From Bagarius yarrelli (Eukaryota > Chordata > Actinopteri > Siluriformes > Sisoridae), in assembly GCA_005784505.1 (NCBI GenBank), contig VCAZ01000180.1, positions 606,001 to 670,000 on the forward strand: a stretch of DNA of 64,000 nt, given 5' to 3'. The first letter of the stretch is position 1; every line of letters begins with the position of its first letter. Below are positions 47,005-57,713 of the stretch, piece by piece. The notes beneath the pieces are model-generated. The model saw nothing but the letters and a program-made list of their open reading frames with translations, did not search any database and had not been told where the DNA came from. A program made the position numbers and the translations under genes.

Positions 47005-47334
47005 ACATTAGGGCTGTGTAAAAATATCGATACAGTGAACCATCGCGATATTTTTTTATGATGGTGTTTCGATATTCTATCCTCAATATCAATACATTTT
47101 TTTTTTTAAATGATGATTTCAATTGGTTTAACGTTTAAATTAATTTTTGAAACCCTCAGCGTGTCACATGACTTCCTCCTCCGCTCCTGTAGTTGGCGCT
47201 GACGCATTCGGCTATTGTCTCAGAAACAAACATGGGGGGGGGAAAAAAAATTAGATGTGTGAATACAACGAATAAATGTGTTGTATTGTAATATATAGTG
47301 ATATATATGGTATCGTGAGGCGCACACAGCCCTA
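47005..47334. mobile_element. MITE with AGGGCTGTGT termini
   Basis: AGGGCTGTGT at the left and ACACAGCCCT at the right are a perfect inverted pair enclosing about 310 bases. Related termini appear at 26848. It contains an AATAAA at 47271. Confidence 0.7.
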
Positions 47335-47359
47335 CTGTACATATACACTCCTAAAATAA

Positions 47360-47545
47360 GGAGTGGAAGTTCTGGTGTTTTAATTTATCCCAAAGGTGTT
47401 CAATGGGGTAAAGGAACACTGACGTTCTTTTACACCAACCAGAACACAGCATGTCTTTATGGAGCTCAGGGACATTGTCATGCAGGAAGTGTTTGAGTCT
47501 CTTAGTTCCCGTGAGGGATTAATGTAATGTTACAGTGTAAAAAGA
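47360..47545 (+). mobile_element. Copy of the 'GTATTGGGACACC' element, partial
   Basis: ATCCCAAAGGTGTTCAATGG, ACACCAACCAGAACACAGCA and GGGACATTGTCATGCAGGAA match 62935-63050. The ends are missing. Confidence 0.5.
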
Positions 47546-48800
47546 CTTTCTAAACAAGTGGGTGCTTCAGACTTTGGGGGACAATTTGAAGACATGTCAG
47601 CATGTTAGCCTTGTGGGTAGCATGTCGACATGTATAGCGCTATTGCGCTCTAAGCTCCGAATTGGAATCCGGCTTGTGAACCTTTCCCTGAACCCACTCC
47701 CCTTCTTTCCCCCACTTCATTTACTGTTGTTAAAAAAAGCTATATGGGTGCTTAAGGGTGTGTGTGCTGGGAAGGTGTCTACAAACCCTTTGAGACTATA
47801 GGCAATAGTATGCACACACTCATGCTACACAGCTAATAAACAACAGATTACTAAGTAATGGGTTTAGAGGATCAGGTCAGAGACATGTTCCCTTTTATGG
47901 TGATATTGAGGATAGTCCCCTGCTTCATAGTATTTTGACGAGTTGGACATTGAACTGTTTCTCGTTCTACGGGATGGTTTTTGTATTCGTCAGGGCTGAG
48001 CACCCGGCAAACACTTCTCCCTGCATCCTAACGCGGTACACAAACACAAACGGATGTTTAGCTTGAAAACAACAGAGAAAGGATGTTCACCACCATATAT
48101 ACAGTCACTGGCTTCACCTTTCCGCAGCACACCAGATTTACAGAACTAAAGTACAGAACTAACCAATCCCAGCTGATCTCGTCTGGCAGGTACGTTAACT
48201 GTGACCAGTTATAAATTGCCCAGTATTATTTATAAACAATGTCCAGGTGGTGTTTGGAGAGAAAGTAAAGCGTAATTATGTTTGTCGGTAAGTAAAAGTT
48301 GTAGTACTGTAACACAGTGAGGGTTAGCCAATGGTACAAGAGGCTTTATTTGCACTTTACTGTCAACTGTGACATCAGTGACAACAGAAGCGTTTGTTTT
48401 GTTTTTTTTGGCGTCTAAAAAGGAATGAATGGCAGTTTCGGTCTCAGAATTTTGTGCGGGACAGATAGTGAAAGTGTGTGTGAGCGTTGGTGGGTGGGGT
48501 TTGAGAATCCTGTGACATTCAGATGGAGGGAATGTGCTTTACAAATGGTTACGTTACCATGTCAAACCGTCCACATCCTTTTTTTTTTTGATACACTGTA
48601 CTCCTCAACTAAAACCTGTATTTTTATAACTCTGATTCTCGACAGCGATTGTTTCTTTAACGTTAAAGGATGTGAGGCTGTAAATAGTCAATGGGACACG
48701 AGGTTCTTCGCTGATATCTGGGGTTGTGAATGCTTCTGAATGGATCTGTCTGTCTGAGCTTTGCTGACTGGGTTCTATGTTGTCTATTTTTTGTAGTTTT

Positions 48801-48806
48801 AATAAA
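48801..48806 (+). terminator. Distal poly(A) signal, candidate for ddr1
   Basis: Canonical AATAAA, about 15 bases before an A-run. It is the last + strand signal before the minus-strand signals attributed to flot1. Confidence 0.4.
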
Positions 48807-48883
48807 GTAATCATTTCAGACAAAAAAAAAACACCAACACCACAAGCCTTTATATGTTGAAAGTAACAGCACGGTTACCGAAT

Positions 48884-48889
48884 TTTATT
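48884..48889 (-). terminator. Candidate poly(A) signal of flot1
   Basis: TTTATT on the + strand, AATAAA on the - strand, about 640 bases after the flot1 stop. A second one lies at 48970-48975. Either would place the flot1 transcript end within 200 bases of the distal ddr1 signal. Confidence 0.4.
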
Positions 48890-49257
48890 ATCTGATAAAC
48901 ATATTGAGTCGATTTCTTATATAATCTCATATTCCACAAAACAGTGCCAATGTAATGTCATCAGAAGTGTTTATTATGTGATAAAATAATATAAATATAA
49001 AAAAAGGCAAGAATGATTTGACACGGACATTAGAAGGTGAGCGAATGGCAGTATTGGGGAGCGGTTTGATACAGATGTGGTGTAGGCATGCTGAGGGTCA
49101 GAGTGAAGCAGTGCTTACATTCAGGCACTTGGTGACCAATCCGGCATTAACCACTGCTAAATTACACGTCAGCTCAGGACAGAAACTACTCAGCCTTCAT
49201 GTCTACAATTTCTCTTTACTTAACCTACTTTTAACATTCGAGCAACTTTACCACACC

Positions 49258-49261
<4 letters not shown>

Positions 49262-49302
<41 letters not shown>
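49262..49302. repeat. (CT)n microsatellite in flot1 3' region
   Basis: About 20 CT units, downstream of the flot1 stop. Confidence 0.9.
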
Positions 49303-49307
<5 letters not shown>

Positions 49308-49524
49308 GGTCGCTGATGTTAGACAATTAACGATGAACAGGGATCAACACTAAAGCAGTAACAGTGTTAAGGCGAGACGAGCGATCACATTTTCAGCATG
49401 TGGGTACAAACCTCAATACTCGTTTTAAACCCGTGTCTAGTTCTCAAAAGGAGGAAAGGAAAAATCTCACATTATGTGTAATTACCAGCAGCATTAATAT
49501 CCGTTTTTCCACCAATGTCCTGTG

Positions 49525-49539
49525 TCATACAGTCTTTGG
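49525..49539 (-). CDS. flot1: flot1 last exon: four codons and stop (predicted)
   Basis: On the minus strand a strong acceptor, TTTTTTTTCTTTCAG, is followed in phase 0 by PKTV and TGA. Human FLOT1 also puts its last few residues (VNHKPLRTA) in a final short exon; PKTV resembles PLRTA. No better candidate was seen between here and exon 12, but such a short match is weak and transcript data would settle it. Confidence 0.55.
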   Translation of the reverse strand, partial: PKTV

Positions 49540-49626
49540 CTGAAAGAAAAAAAACCTTCATAAACTATCAGGACTGGTACTGGGTTCTGTCTAAACGAGG
49601 ATTAAGGTTTTTACATCTGTTAGTAG

Positions 49627-49692
<66 letters not shown>

Positions 49693-52600
49693 AGAGAGCC
49701 AGGAACTATAATTCAACAGTTAGTATATGAGGATTACGCTGGTTAAATGCACTTGGGATTTTATAACAGACACAGACTTCAAATTAAACCCAGTGAAGCT
49801 CTGGGACCGATGAGCACTCACACAACTGACAGGAATCACCTGCATAAATCGGCTCACAGCCGGAAAGGGAGAAATTTCCATACAAAGTCAAACGACACAT
49901 GCTGACATATAAAAACAAACAGATATAAAATTTGATAAAGGGACAGAAATCCTTAAAAAAAACCAACCTCTTCAGCTATTTTAACCAGTCAGTAACTAGA
50001 AGCTTAACAACATGCAAGTGTACAAGAGGAAACACAGCAACAGCTTTTCTCTCCACTGTTCTCTCTCTCTCACACACTCCATCAGCCCATACGGGTCGAG
50101 GAAACCTGTTAACACAAAAAAAAACCCATGCTTTCAGTTATTTATTATTATTCATCTGTCAAAACTTAAAAGCATCTTTAACAAAGCGGGATACACTTTA
50201 TAACGATGATAAGTTCTGGACATCCCCCCCCCCGGTGGGACACTGCTTTCATAAGTAAATTCTTTGTGTCGTAGCTGAGATTCTTATGTCTGAATGATGC
50301 AAAACATTTTAAGATCTTATAAACATGTTCACAAAACTGTTTTAAAAAAAAAAAAACAACCGTTACCTACCTACAAAACTACTGATTCATAAAAGTCCAG
50401 CAAAAAAGGAAAGGATCCAAATGCTCAAATTCAGTAAAGTATGTGGTCCAGTCACATTTATATGTCGATAAACAGCAAGGAATGTAGCAGAATGCGAGTC
50501 GTGACGTCTGTGCTAAAATGAAACAAACGCTACACTTGACTCGGGTGACACGTCTTTTTAAACATGGTGTTTAGACGCTGATTTCAAAGTAAAAGTACTG
50601 ATTTATTACCCCAAACGGAGAGCTTTTAGCGCAGGTGGTAATATTGTCTAGAGTTTAGTTTAGTAAGGTGTCTTTTTAATATTTCAAGGCCAAATGTTTA
50701 ATCTGTTTTTCGTTAATAAACTATACTTTAAAATTTAGTTGGGGTCGGCAACAACAACCCCCCCCCCACCCCCCCCCCCCCCATATTTCTCCCATTTCAT
50801 CTCAATCTGCCCTATAAATAAAAGGACAAAATGTCCCCAAAAATATCTAAATTAAAAAATATATATATACTGAAATATATAATGTTATTGATCAATATGA
50901 AAAAAAAAAATGTTCAGGATTACATGTTGACTATATCGTCCAGTTCGACTCTAACCCATTGTACAGACACACTGTATTGTGTAACTAAATGGCGTTCAAC
51001 CCAGCATTTATTCGGCAGAAAGATTACGCTCATCATTTCTCTCCCAATGCAGCATTTTTGTGTTGTTAATATCGGTTTATTTTCACAACATTTGGAATGA
51101 ATTACAACATAAAAAATAGTGATGATAATTATTTTTATACTTCCAGAGTATCACCGCAACACTGGGTGTAAAAGGGTTAAAAACCCCCAATATAGAACAC
51201 CTCCATACCAGTGGGTAGAATTGGCTACACTAAAATGACCACCAGGTGAACCTTCACAGATAATAACTTAAGCTTGGAAACAAACTGGGAGCTGTGATTT
51301 TTTTTTTTTAAACTCGTGACATAAATGAAAATAGATTAACACATTTTCTCTTATTTTCTGATAACTGCTTTAAATAAAACATTGTAAATAATACAGACTA
51401 AAGCTTTAGAGTGAGAGGAGTTTCGGTATTAATTAGATGGATTGACCGTTACAGATTCTTAATCAGTTGATTGATTGATTGATTGATTGATTGATTAAAC
51501 AAAATATTTTCCTCGACTAAGCACATACCAACAAATCAACAGAGCTGAACTTTAGTCGTCTAGTTTAAACAAAAGTGCTAAATCATTCGTTGACCTTAAT
51601 CGGGGTTACTACACGTTTTTACCCATATAATGCCTTGGCTTCTCCTTGTAAATATTCTTACGCTAATGTTTTATGAAGTGTTTATATACGCGTGTTTAAT
51701 TGGACGGAAAATTCATGTGCTAATTGAACACAGCAACACTTAATGGGAAAAAATGACCAGCTTCGTAGTTTATAATACAAAATATAAACATTCATCGCAA
51801 ACGCATTTAACCAATATTATCAAATTTAACTAGATGCTAGATAAATTTTTTACAAATATTTTCCAGGCTGGGAAATTTCTCGACTTTTCCAGGTTTTCTA
51901 TGATCGTACAAACTCTGCTTGATGCCTGATTTATAAAACCAGCAATGCTTAAATACACTGCCAAAAAAATTGACAGCCAGTAAATGATGTTGAATCCAGT
52001 AAATTTATCAACTTTATTTCAAACTGACTAGTTCATGTTAAAAAATTTCAATTTCCAATATTAAGATGATTGATTTTGATTATTGATATTAATTTCTTGC
52101 CCCATTTTCCTTCTATTCGCTGATTATTTTGTTCATTTATTGTAATTATTACCTAAGCTAAAAAATAGTGAAATATAATAGATCAATTTGGCCACTGAGA
52201 TCTTTAATATAATCAGCTGTTATTACATTATATTATTATATTATTATATTCAACTTCACTGTCATTGTGTAAGGTACGTGTACAGAGCCAATGAAATGCA
52301 TTTTTCACATACCCTATCTTAGTAGGTTGGGGGTCAGAGCGCAGGGTCAGCTATGATACAGCGCCCCTGGAGCAGGAAGGGTTAAGGGTCTTGCTCAAGG
52401 ACCCAACAGTGGTTGACTTGCCAGAGGTGGGGCTTGAACCCAGGTGTTCCTGGTCTTCAGATTAACAACTCCTTAACCTTAACCATTTGAGCCACCACTG
52501 CCCCATGTGTCTGTACAAAGAATCATATAGAAGTGTATCGCTGTGAGTGTGTGTGCTTACCTGAGAGATGCTGATTCCAGTCAGTTTCTCTACGGCCTGT

Positions 52601-55600
52601 GGCAGGCGGACCATGATGTCAAGCACTTCTCCAGTCAGCTTGGCTGCTCCTACCTCCGATCCTCCACTGGACACCATGGTGACTTTTTGAGCAGATGAAA
52701 GAGGCTTGCTGATCTCTTCGGCCATCTTTAGGAAAGAAAAGTGAGGAGTTTAGGAATTTAAGAATTACTCTGCTGGTTAATTCTGCACCAGTAGATTTAG
52801 ACTAGTAGAGTTGATCAGGATGTAGCTGAATGTGCTGACTGACCAGGGGCAGTTTCTCCAGCAGCATATCCACCATGGCGCCTTCCTTATACTGTTTAAA
52901 GGCATCAGCCTTCTTAACCATCTGCTCAGCCTCAGCACGGCCTTTAGCCTCCAGGGCAAACGCTTCTGCCTCACCTTTCATCTGAGAGACAGGGAGAAAG
53001 AAAAAGAGACATTGGAGTTAAGAAAAAGTGAGAGAAAGTAAAGGAGATAGAAAGAGACGGGAAAAGGAGAGCGAGTAAGTCAAAAAGAGTAAAGGAGACA
53101 GTAAGGGGAAAGAGTGAGAGAGACACAGTAAGAAAAAAGGCAGTAAGAGCGAGTGAGAGGAAGAGACGGTATGAGTGAGAGAGACGATAAGAGAGGGAAA
53201 GTGAGGGAGAGTAAAAAGAGAGATAAAAACAGAGGTGGAGTTAGGGAAAGAGACGGTAGACAGAAAAAGATACAGTAAGAACAAGAAAGAAAAAGTAAAG
53301 AGCAAGAAAAAAAAGTGGGAGAAAAAGAGTGCAGGGGGGGAAAATGGATAAAAAGAAACAGTAAAGAGACAAAGTGTGAATGAGACAGTAATAGAAAGAG
53401 ACATAGATACAGACAGCAAAACTGGACAAAACAGTGAGAGTGAGACACCGACAGAGTGAAAGAGAGAGACACAATGAGACGTTGGAAATCTGTCTGAATT
53501 CTTCTTAGAAATTTCCCTTCTCTTCATACTGACAATTTTACATATTGATCTAAACAATTTCCAGACTTTCTGTCTGTCTGACTGAAGCTACATCTAGTCT
53601 GTGATGTGCATTAGGGATCCGTTCCTGCAATAAAATAAGGCAAAGTCCTAAAACACTATTTGCAGAATCACTGTGTCTTTGTCCTTCGATGCCTTGACAA
53701 CAAGACATGCAGAATTTCCTATGTCAGGAAACAGAAAACACTTACTCGAATGGCTTCAGCCTCCGCTTCGGCTTCCATGATCAACTGCAGCCTGTCGGGT
53801 GAAAAAGAAATGAAATGGTGACTGGTGCACTTGAATGTGGACTGCAGGTCTGAATCTTTACAGTTACAGAGGGGTTCGATTGGGACTACACGGCGTTACG
53901 TTTTTAAAAAACTATGCTAACCTTTCAGCCTCCGCCAGTTTCTCTAGTTTGTATTTCTCAGCCTCGGCTGGTTTTTTGACTTTGGCCTCCAGCTCCTTCT
54001 CCTTGCGGGTGATCTCCTGCTCCTGCAGAGTGATCTGCTGAGTGCGCTCCACTACCTGCACCTGCATCTTCTCCTCCTCGATCCTCTGCTTTGTCTTGGC
54101 CACCTGATCAAGTAGGGGGAAGAAAAAACAGAACATGACTGACTTCTCATCACACTAGGTTTTGATCCGGGATGTGTCATGTGACTGCTGTACCTGAAGC
54201 TGATAGGCCATTTCAGATTCTGCTTTCTTAGTGTTAACCTCCATATCGTAGACAGCCTTTTTCAGCTCATAGTCTCTCTGAGCCTTCGCCATCTCTATCT
54301 CGTTCTTGTACTGTGCCGAAATCTTTTCCTGCATGGCATGTGCTTCCTAAACACACACACACACATACAAATGCAGTGCCACAACATTTTATGAAAGATA
54401 ATCCTAACAACATTAATAAAAGGGAGGAAGAGTGAATACCCGGATCACGGCGTCTCTCTTGTACTGAGCCTCTCCGATACGGGCGTCTCTCTGCACCTGG
54501 GCGGTACGTGCTTTACCCAAAGAGTTCAGGTAATCCTTTAAAAGAGGAACCGCACAGACAGTGTCAACCAACAGCTCAAACATTAACAGGTGTTATGGTG
54601 TAAATGCGGCTGTTTGTCACATTCGTGTCACCTGGTCATCGTGAACATCTTTCAGTGTGTAGCTCACCACACCGATGCCCATGTTGACCAAATCAGAAGA
54701 AGCAACCTTAAACACCTGCTCGGAAAACTTCTTACGATCCTGATAGATTTCCTGCAGGAAACCAGGAAGTACACAGACGATTTAAAGCACTGTTCACGTC
54801 AGAGGATATGCATAAAAGCATGGGTCCTAACCGGGTGTATGAGGATGTATAAGTCACCGTACTTCTACAGTCAGATGAGCAATAATGGCTCTCTGATGGC
54901 CCTCCAGTGTCTCCAGGGCGATCTGGGAAATCTCGATCTCCGATTTTCCCAAGAACATCTGGCAGGCTGCAGCCAGCATCTCCTTATTCTGACCCTGGAT
55001 TTTCACCTGCAAGACATCACAGAGTATAGTATGGGAAGGTGTGTGGGGAAAAGTAAGTAAGTGTGTGTGTGTGTGTGTAGAAATGTATAAGGATCTGACC
55101 TGTGCAATGCCAGTTACTGAGATGGGAACACCATGTCTGGTGTAGACTTTATCACTCTTTACGTTAAGAGTCAGAGTATTCAGAGATATCCTGAGAGGGA
55201 GAAAGAGAAAAAGGAAAGAGAGATCTGGATTTAAAGCCGACGTATTTATTTAAGATTTTAGACAGGGAAAAGAGGAGGCTGTGCTCAATATGTTGCTTAG
55301 ACCTTAAACCTTAAAGTAGCAAAAATTTACAAAATTACAGATCTATTAGGAACTGTGCAGCTATGAGCCTCTGATAACCACACGGGGCAATCGGTGTAAC
55401 ATTTGGATAGCGCCGTGTACACACACATGCTGAGATTTCCCAACATGAAATTATGTATGAAAACACTGCCATTATGCACCAGTTATTTCTCAAACTAACC
55501 TGTGGAAATGGCAATTTACTTTTTACTCTAAATTACTGGGGCAGTGTGTGACACATGGATAATACCAACATCATAAGGCAGTAGATTATGTGAGCGGAGT

Positions 55601-57699
55601 GGGGCAACTGAAATTTTTGCTTATCGTTCAAAGCATTATATAATCGCTCCGCTCCGCTTCGGATTTGGAATTCTTTTATTGCTCTTCGCTCACTCTGCGC
55701 TCTTTCCTCACTTGAATAAATTAATACGACCTCACATTGTGTCAACTGCGTTTACACACTGCCACCAAAACTTTATTCTATCATGAAAAAATCTAAACTG
55801 AGGGTTATTTTTATTTATTTATTTATTTTTATTTTTTTGCTGCGAACATTTTAAGGGGTGTTTCTACAATTCAGAACCACCAAAAGTTAAAATCCAGAAA
55901 TGGATAGTTTCAATGCCTGACGAGCGCCTTTCCAGTCCCGCAGTTTGGTGTGTGTGTGTGTGTCTATATCTTAAACATTTTGGCCAGACTCTGTTTAGGA
56001 TCAACTGGTTCATGGAAAATGCTTCAATATTGCTAATAAAGTATCAAACCGAGTCACTGACATCCAAAGAATGTGCGTGTAAACAGGGCTACTGTTAAGA
56101 GATTTTAGGTGACTGAATGCAGAATAAGCGGTGGGACATAAAGACTGTGTGATAGTGCAACTTCTCTCCAGAGCTTTTCCTGACGTTTGAATAAGCAGAT
56201 GTACAACCTATTCTTTATTTCAGTACCTTTGAATCTGCTGGATGCAGGGGATTACAAACACTCGTCCACCTGCGACCATAAGTGGAGGAGAGCGGCAGCA
56301 GCCTAAAGGAAGAGAAGACGACACAGACAGATCAGGTGCCAGTTGCTGCAGTCATGTTTCTGACTGGACACAAAAAATCAAACTACTGTGCCAGTAACAA
56401 TGTCCTGCTATTTGTGAGAACAAGTGTAAAATCAAGGCAGAGGAAAGAGGAAGGGAAAAGGGTCACTGCGTTCAAACTTAGTTGCAATCTATCACTGATT
56501 TCATAGCAACTGTTAGACAGAGAATGATGGAGCCACAAACATGTCAATGGGCTTTATATGATCGGTTGACTGATATTCCACCACAAAGATTTAAGCCAAA
56601 TTAATCCAGACAATTACCTGATCATGCAAAATAAGAAAGCCTGGGATTTTTTTTCTTTTTAAGTTATGTTTTCCACAGGCGTTGTTTGTGCTCTGGCAAC
56701 CCGGGTTCGATTCCAGCTCGGGTTCCCCCCCTTACCTGTTTCATCTCTGTCCTGTCCTATCAATTAAATGCCTGAAAATATAATTAAAATGTCAAAAATA
56801 TTTGATTTCATAATTTTTATTCCTTACCAAGATTTACCAACATCGTTTAATTCCTTCGGTACAATTTAACAGTCTTATCCTTTTTTTTTTTAAATACTTT
56901 ATTAAGTAACAACTTACATATTAATATTAATGGTGTTTCGCCTCTTGGCCATCAACTGTGAGTGATACAAACCCGCCCTATAGTATAGTCCCGCCCCTGA
57001 CATTGATTGACAGGTTTAAGTGTAACACTTAGGAATTGCAATAGTGGTTTGAGTTTTGGCAGTCGAGCTGCGTTTACCAAACAAAAACCAGTTGCAACCG
57101 CATTTAGATCATATCACAATTTATGCGTCCACATATAGAAAACACAATTACAAATACAATACACTTTGCAATTCCTCTTAAACCTCGTCTGCAATAGACT
57201 TCCATATGAATTAACTCGTCTAATATAATCACATCACATCACAGCACTTTTCTTTTCTAATCTTTCCTCTGAAAATGTTATTACTATGTAACAAACTTCA
57301 TTTTATTCCTTTACTATTTTATTACAAAAAGAATTTTCGAAATAATTACAGGAATTTTCTTTGCTTTTATAATGACACACACACACACTCATGGCTCATG
57401 TGACATCAAATCCATCAGTGTGTCACCTGAATGCTTATATTTTTAACAATCCTGTTCGATCTTCCAGACTTCTTTTAACTTAAACCTTTTTACGCACTTA
57501 AATTCCGACTCCCCTTTCAGACCAGGTAACCCGGGAAACCAGCTGCTTTACCGCCATTCATGCATAATGAATAAGACTATTGTTTGTGTCTAAGTTAAAG
57601 GTCATGTGCTTACAGAGGATTACTTAAAGTAAAATAATACAGTAAGGTGTTCTTACCGGAGACCACCATGGCCTCGTTCGGACCGCAAGTGTAGAACAT
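49525..57699 (-). CDS. flot1: Flotillin-1 (reggie-2), membrane microdomain scaffold, 12 coding exons
   Basis: Flotillin-1 coats cholesterol-rich patches of the inner leaflet of plasma membrane and endosomes, as hetero-oligomers with flotillin-2. Coding exons, in transcript order, are 57699-57657, 56302-56227, 55190-55100, 55006-54863, 54751-54632, 54535-54440, 54346-54194, 54103-53922, 53791-53746, 52981-52844, 52725-52561 and 49539-49525. All junctions are GT-AG and the phases give 422 residues (human 427). Residues 1-190 form the SPFH/prohibitin-like domain, starting MFYTCGPNEAMVVSG; C34, the palmitoylated cysteine of human flotillin-1, and Y160, a known phosphorylation site, are both present. 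Residues 190-360 are the charged flotillin coiled coil with EA repeats such as EAEAEAEA (310-315 region). The C-terminal part includes LTGEVLDIMVRLPQAVEKL. The last, tiny exon is the least certain part. Flotillin-2 is excluded by the N-terminus and the overall closeness to flotillin-1. Confidence 0.96.
49634..49691. repeat. (CA)n microsatellite
   Basis: About 29 CA units in the last flot1 intron, 95 bases from the predicted last exon. Confidence 0.9.
52245..52505 (-). mobile_element. tRNA-related repeat, second SINE family, minus strand
   Basis: CACTGTCATTGTGTAAGGTA, GCCAATGAAATGCATTTTT, GTCTTGCTCAAGGACCCAAC, GGGGCTTGAACCCAGG and GAGCCACCACTGCCCC: a reversed tRNA-like head and a body differing from the commoner family. 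Confidence 0.65.
52561..52725 (-). CDS. flot1: flot1 exon 12: C-terminal oligomerisation region
   Basis: It encodes MAEEISKPLSSAQKVTMVSS, GGSEVGAAKLTGEVLDIMVR and LPQAVEKLTGISISQ. The donor CAG|GTAAGC is strong, so the coding sequence must continue in another exon. Confidence 0.96.
52844..52981 (-). CDS. flot1: flot1 exon 11: EA-repeat segment and helix
   Basis: It encodes MKGEAEAFALEAKGRAEAEQ, MVKKADAFKQYKEGAMVDML and LEKLPL. The intron between exons 10 and 11 contains a 450-base purine-rich tract. Confidence 0.95.
52982..53475. repeat. Purine-rich tract in flot1 intron 10
   Basis: Nearly 500 bases dominated by A and G on the + strand (GAGAGAAAG-like words with AGTAA spacers). It generates long false frames on both strands. 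Confidence 0.8.
53746..53791 (-). CDS. flot1: flot1 exon 10: EA-repeat segment
   Basis: A 46-base exon encoding RLQLIMEAEAEAEAIR across its split first codon. It aligns with human SQLIMQAEAEAASVR. The donor is CGA|GTAAGT. Confidence 0.93.
53922..54103 (-). CDS. flot1: flot1 exon 9: coiled coil
   Basis: It encodes VAKTKQRIEEEKMQVQVVER, TQQITLQEQEITRKEKELEA and KVKKPAEAEKYKLEKLAEAE. The high charge and heptad look are typical of flotillin. Phase 2 out (AG|GTTAGC). Confidence 0.96.
54194..54346 (-). CDS. flot1: flot1 exon 8: coiled coil
   Basis: It encodes ISAQYKNEIEMAKAQRDYEL, KKAVYDMEVNTKKAESEMAY and QLQ, the start of the long flotillin helix. Confidence 0.95.
54440..54535 (-). CDS. flot1: flot1 exon 7: end of SPFH domain, Tyr160
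   Basis: It encodes DYLNSLGKARTAQVQRDARI and GEAQYKRDAVIR. Y160 in the second codon is the site phosphorylated by Fyn in mammalian flotillin-1. Confidence 0.95.
54632..54751 (-). CDS. flot1: flot1 exon 6: SPFH domain
   Basis: It encodes EIYQDRKKFSEQVFKVASSD, LVNMGIGVVSYTLKDVHDDQ, a core flotillin segment, 40 codons in phase 0. Confidence 0.96.
54863..55006 (-). CDS. flot1: flot1 exon 5: SPFH domain
   Basis: It encodes VKIQGQNKEMLAAACQMFLG, KSEIEISQIALETLEGHQRA and IIAHLTVE, in phase 0. The match to human is close throughout. Confidence 0.96.
55100..55190 (-). CDS. flot1: flot1 exon 4: SPFH domain
   Basis: It encodes ISLNTLTLNVKSDKVYTRHG and VPISVTGIAQ, almost identical to human. Phase 2 in, 0 out. 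Confidence 0.96.
55191..56226. other. flot1 intron 3
   Basis: No element recognised beyond a short (TTTA)n and (GT)n at about 55950. No reading frame of note. Confidence 0.5.
56227..56302 (-). CDS. flot1: flot1 exon 3: SPFH domain with palmitoylation cysteine
   Basis: It encodes GCCRSPPLMVAGGRVFVIPC and IQQIQR (first and last codons split). C34 at the end of VFVIPC matches the palmitoylated Cys of human flotillin-1. The donor is AG|GTACTG. Confidence 0.95.
56303..57656. other. flot1 intron 2
   Basis: AT-rich; a fragment near 56697-56730 (ACCCGGGTTCGATTCC) resembles a SINE B box. Otherwise nothing recognised. Confidence 0.5.
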
Positions 57700-57713
57700 G
57701 CTCAAAGCTGGAT
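57657..57713 (-). CDS. flot1: flot1 exon 2: start codon
   Basis: The acceptor ATGCAG at 57715-57714 is followed by 14 untranslated bases and ATG at 57699-57697. The 14 codons read MFYTCGPNEAMVVS, nearly the human MFFTCGPNEAMVVS. The donor is CCG|GTAAGA. Confidence 0.95.

Larger units (their letters stand above)
45990..48830 (+). other. ddr1: ddr1 3' UTR (extent uncertain)
   Basis: No reading frame of note follows the stop. Candidate poly(A) signals on the + strand are AATAAA at 47271-47276, 47835-47840 and 48801-48806. The first lies in a small inverted-repeat element and has a GT-rich stretch just after it; the last sits where the convergent gene's 3' end begins. The interval also holds a minus-strand SINE (46318-46512), a MITE (47005-47334) and part of another repeat (47360-47540). 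Which signal is used cannot be read from sequence. Confidence 0.5.
49540..52560 (-). other. Last flot1 intron (3 kb)
   Basis: AT-rich; C-runs at 50756-50782, (TTGA)n at 51467-51496 and a SINE-like repeat at 52245-52505. No conserved coding exon was recognised. Confidence 0.5.

Noticed and set aside
51560..51600. Last flot1 exon reading VNE-stop
   Set aside because: The first two residues match human VN, but the acceptor lacks a pyrimidine tract; the site at 49539 is better.
52462..52560. Extension of flot1 exon 12 past SISQ by read-through
   Set aside because: The CAG|GTAAGC donor is strong and the read-through residues come from a SINE-like repeat.
53018..53557. Open frame of 179 codons on the minus strand
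   Set aside because: Translation of the purine-rich tract inside flot1 intron 10; Ser/Leu/Phe-only composition.
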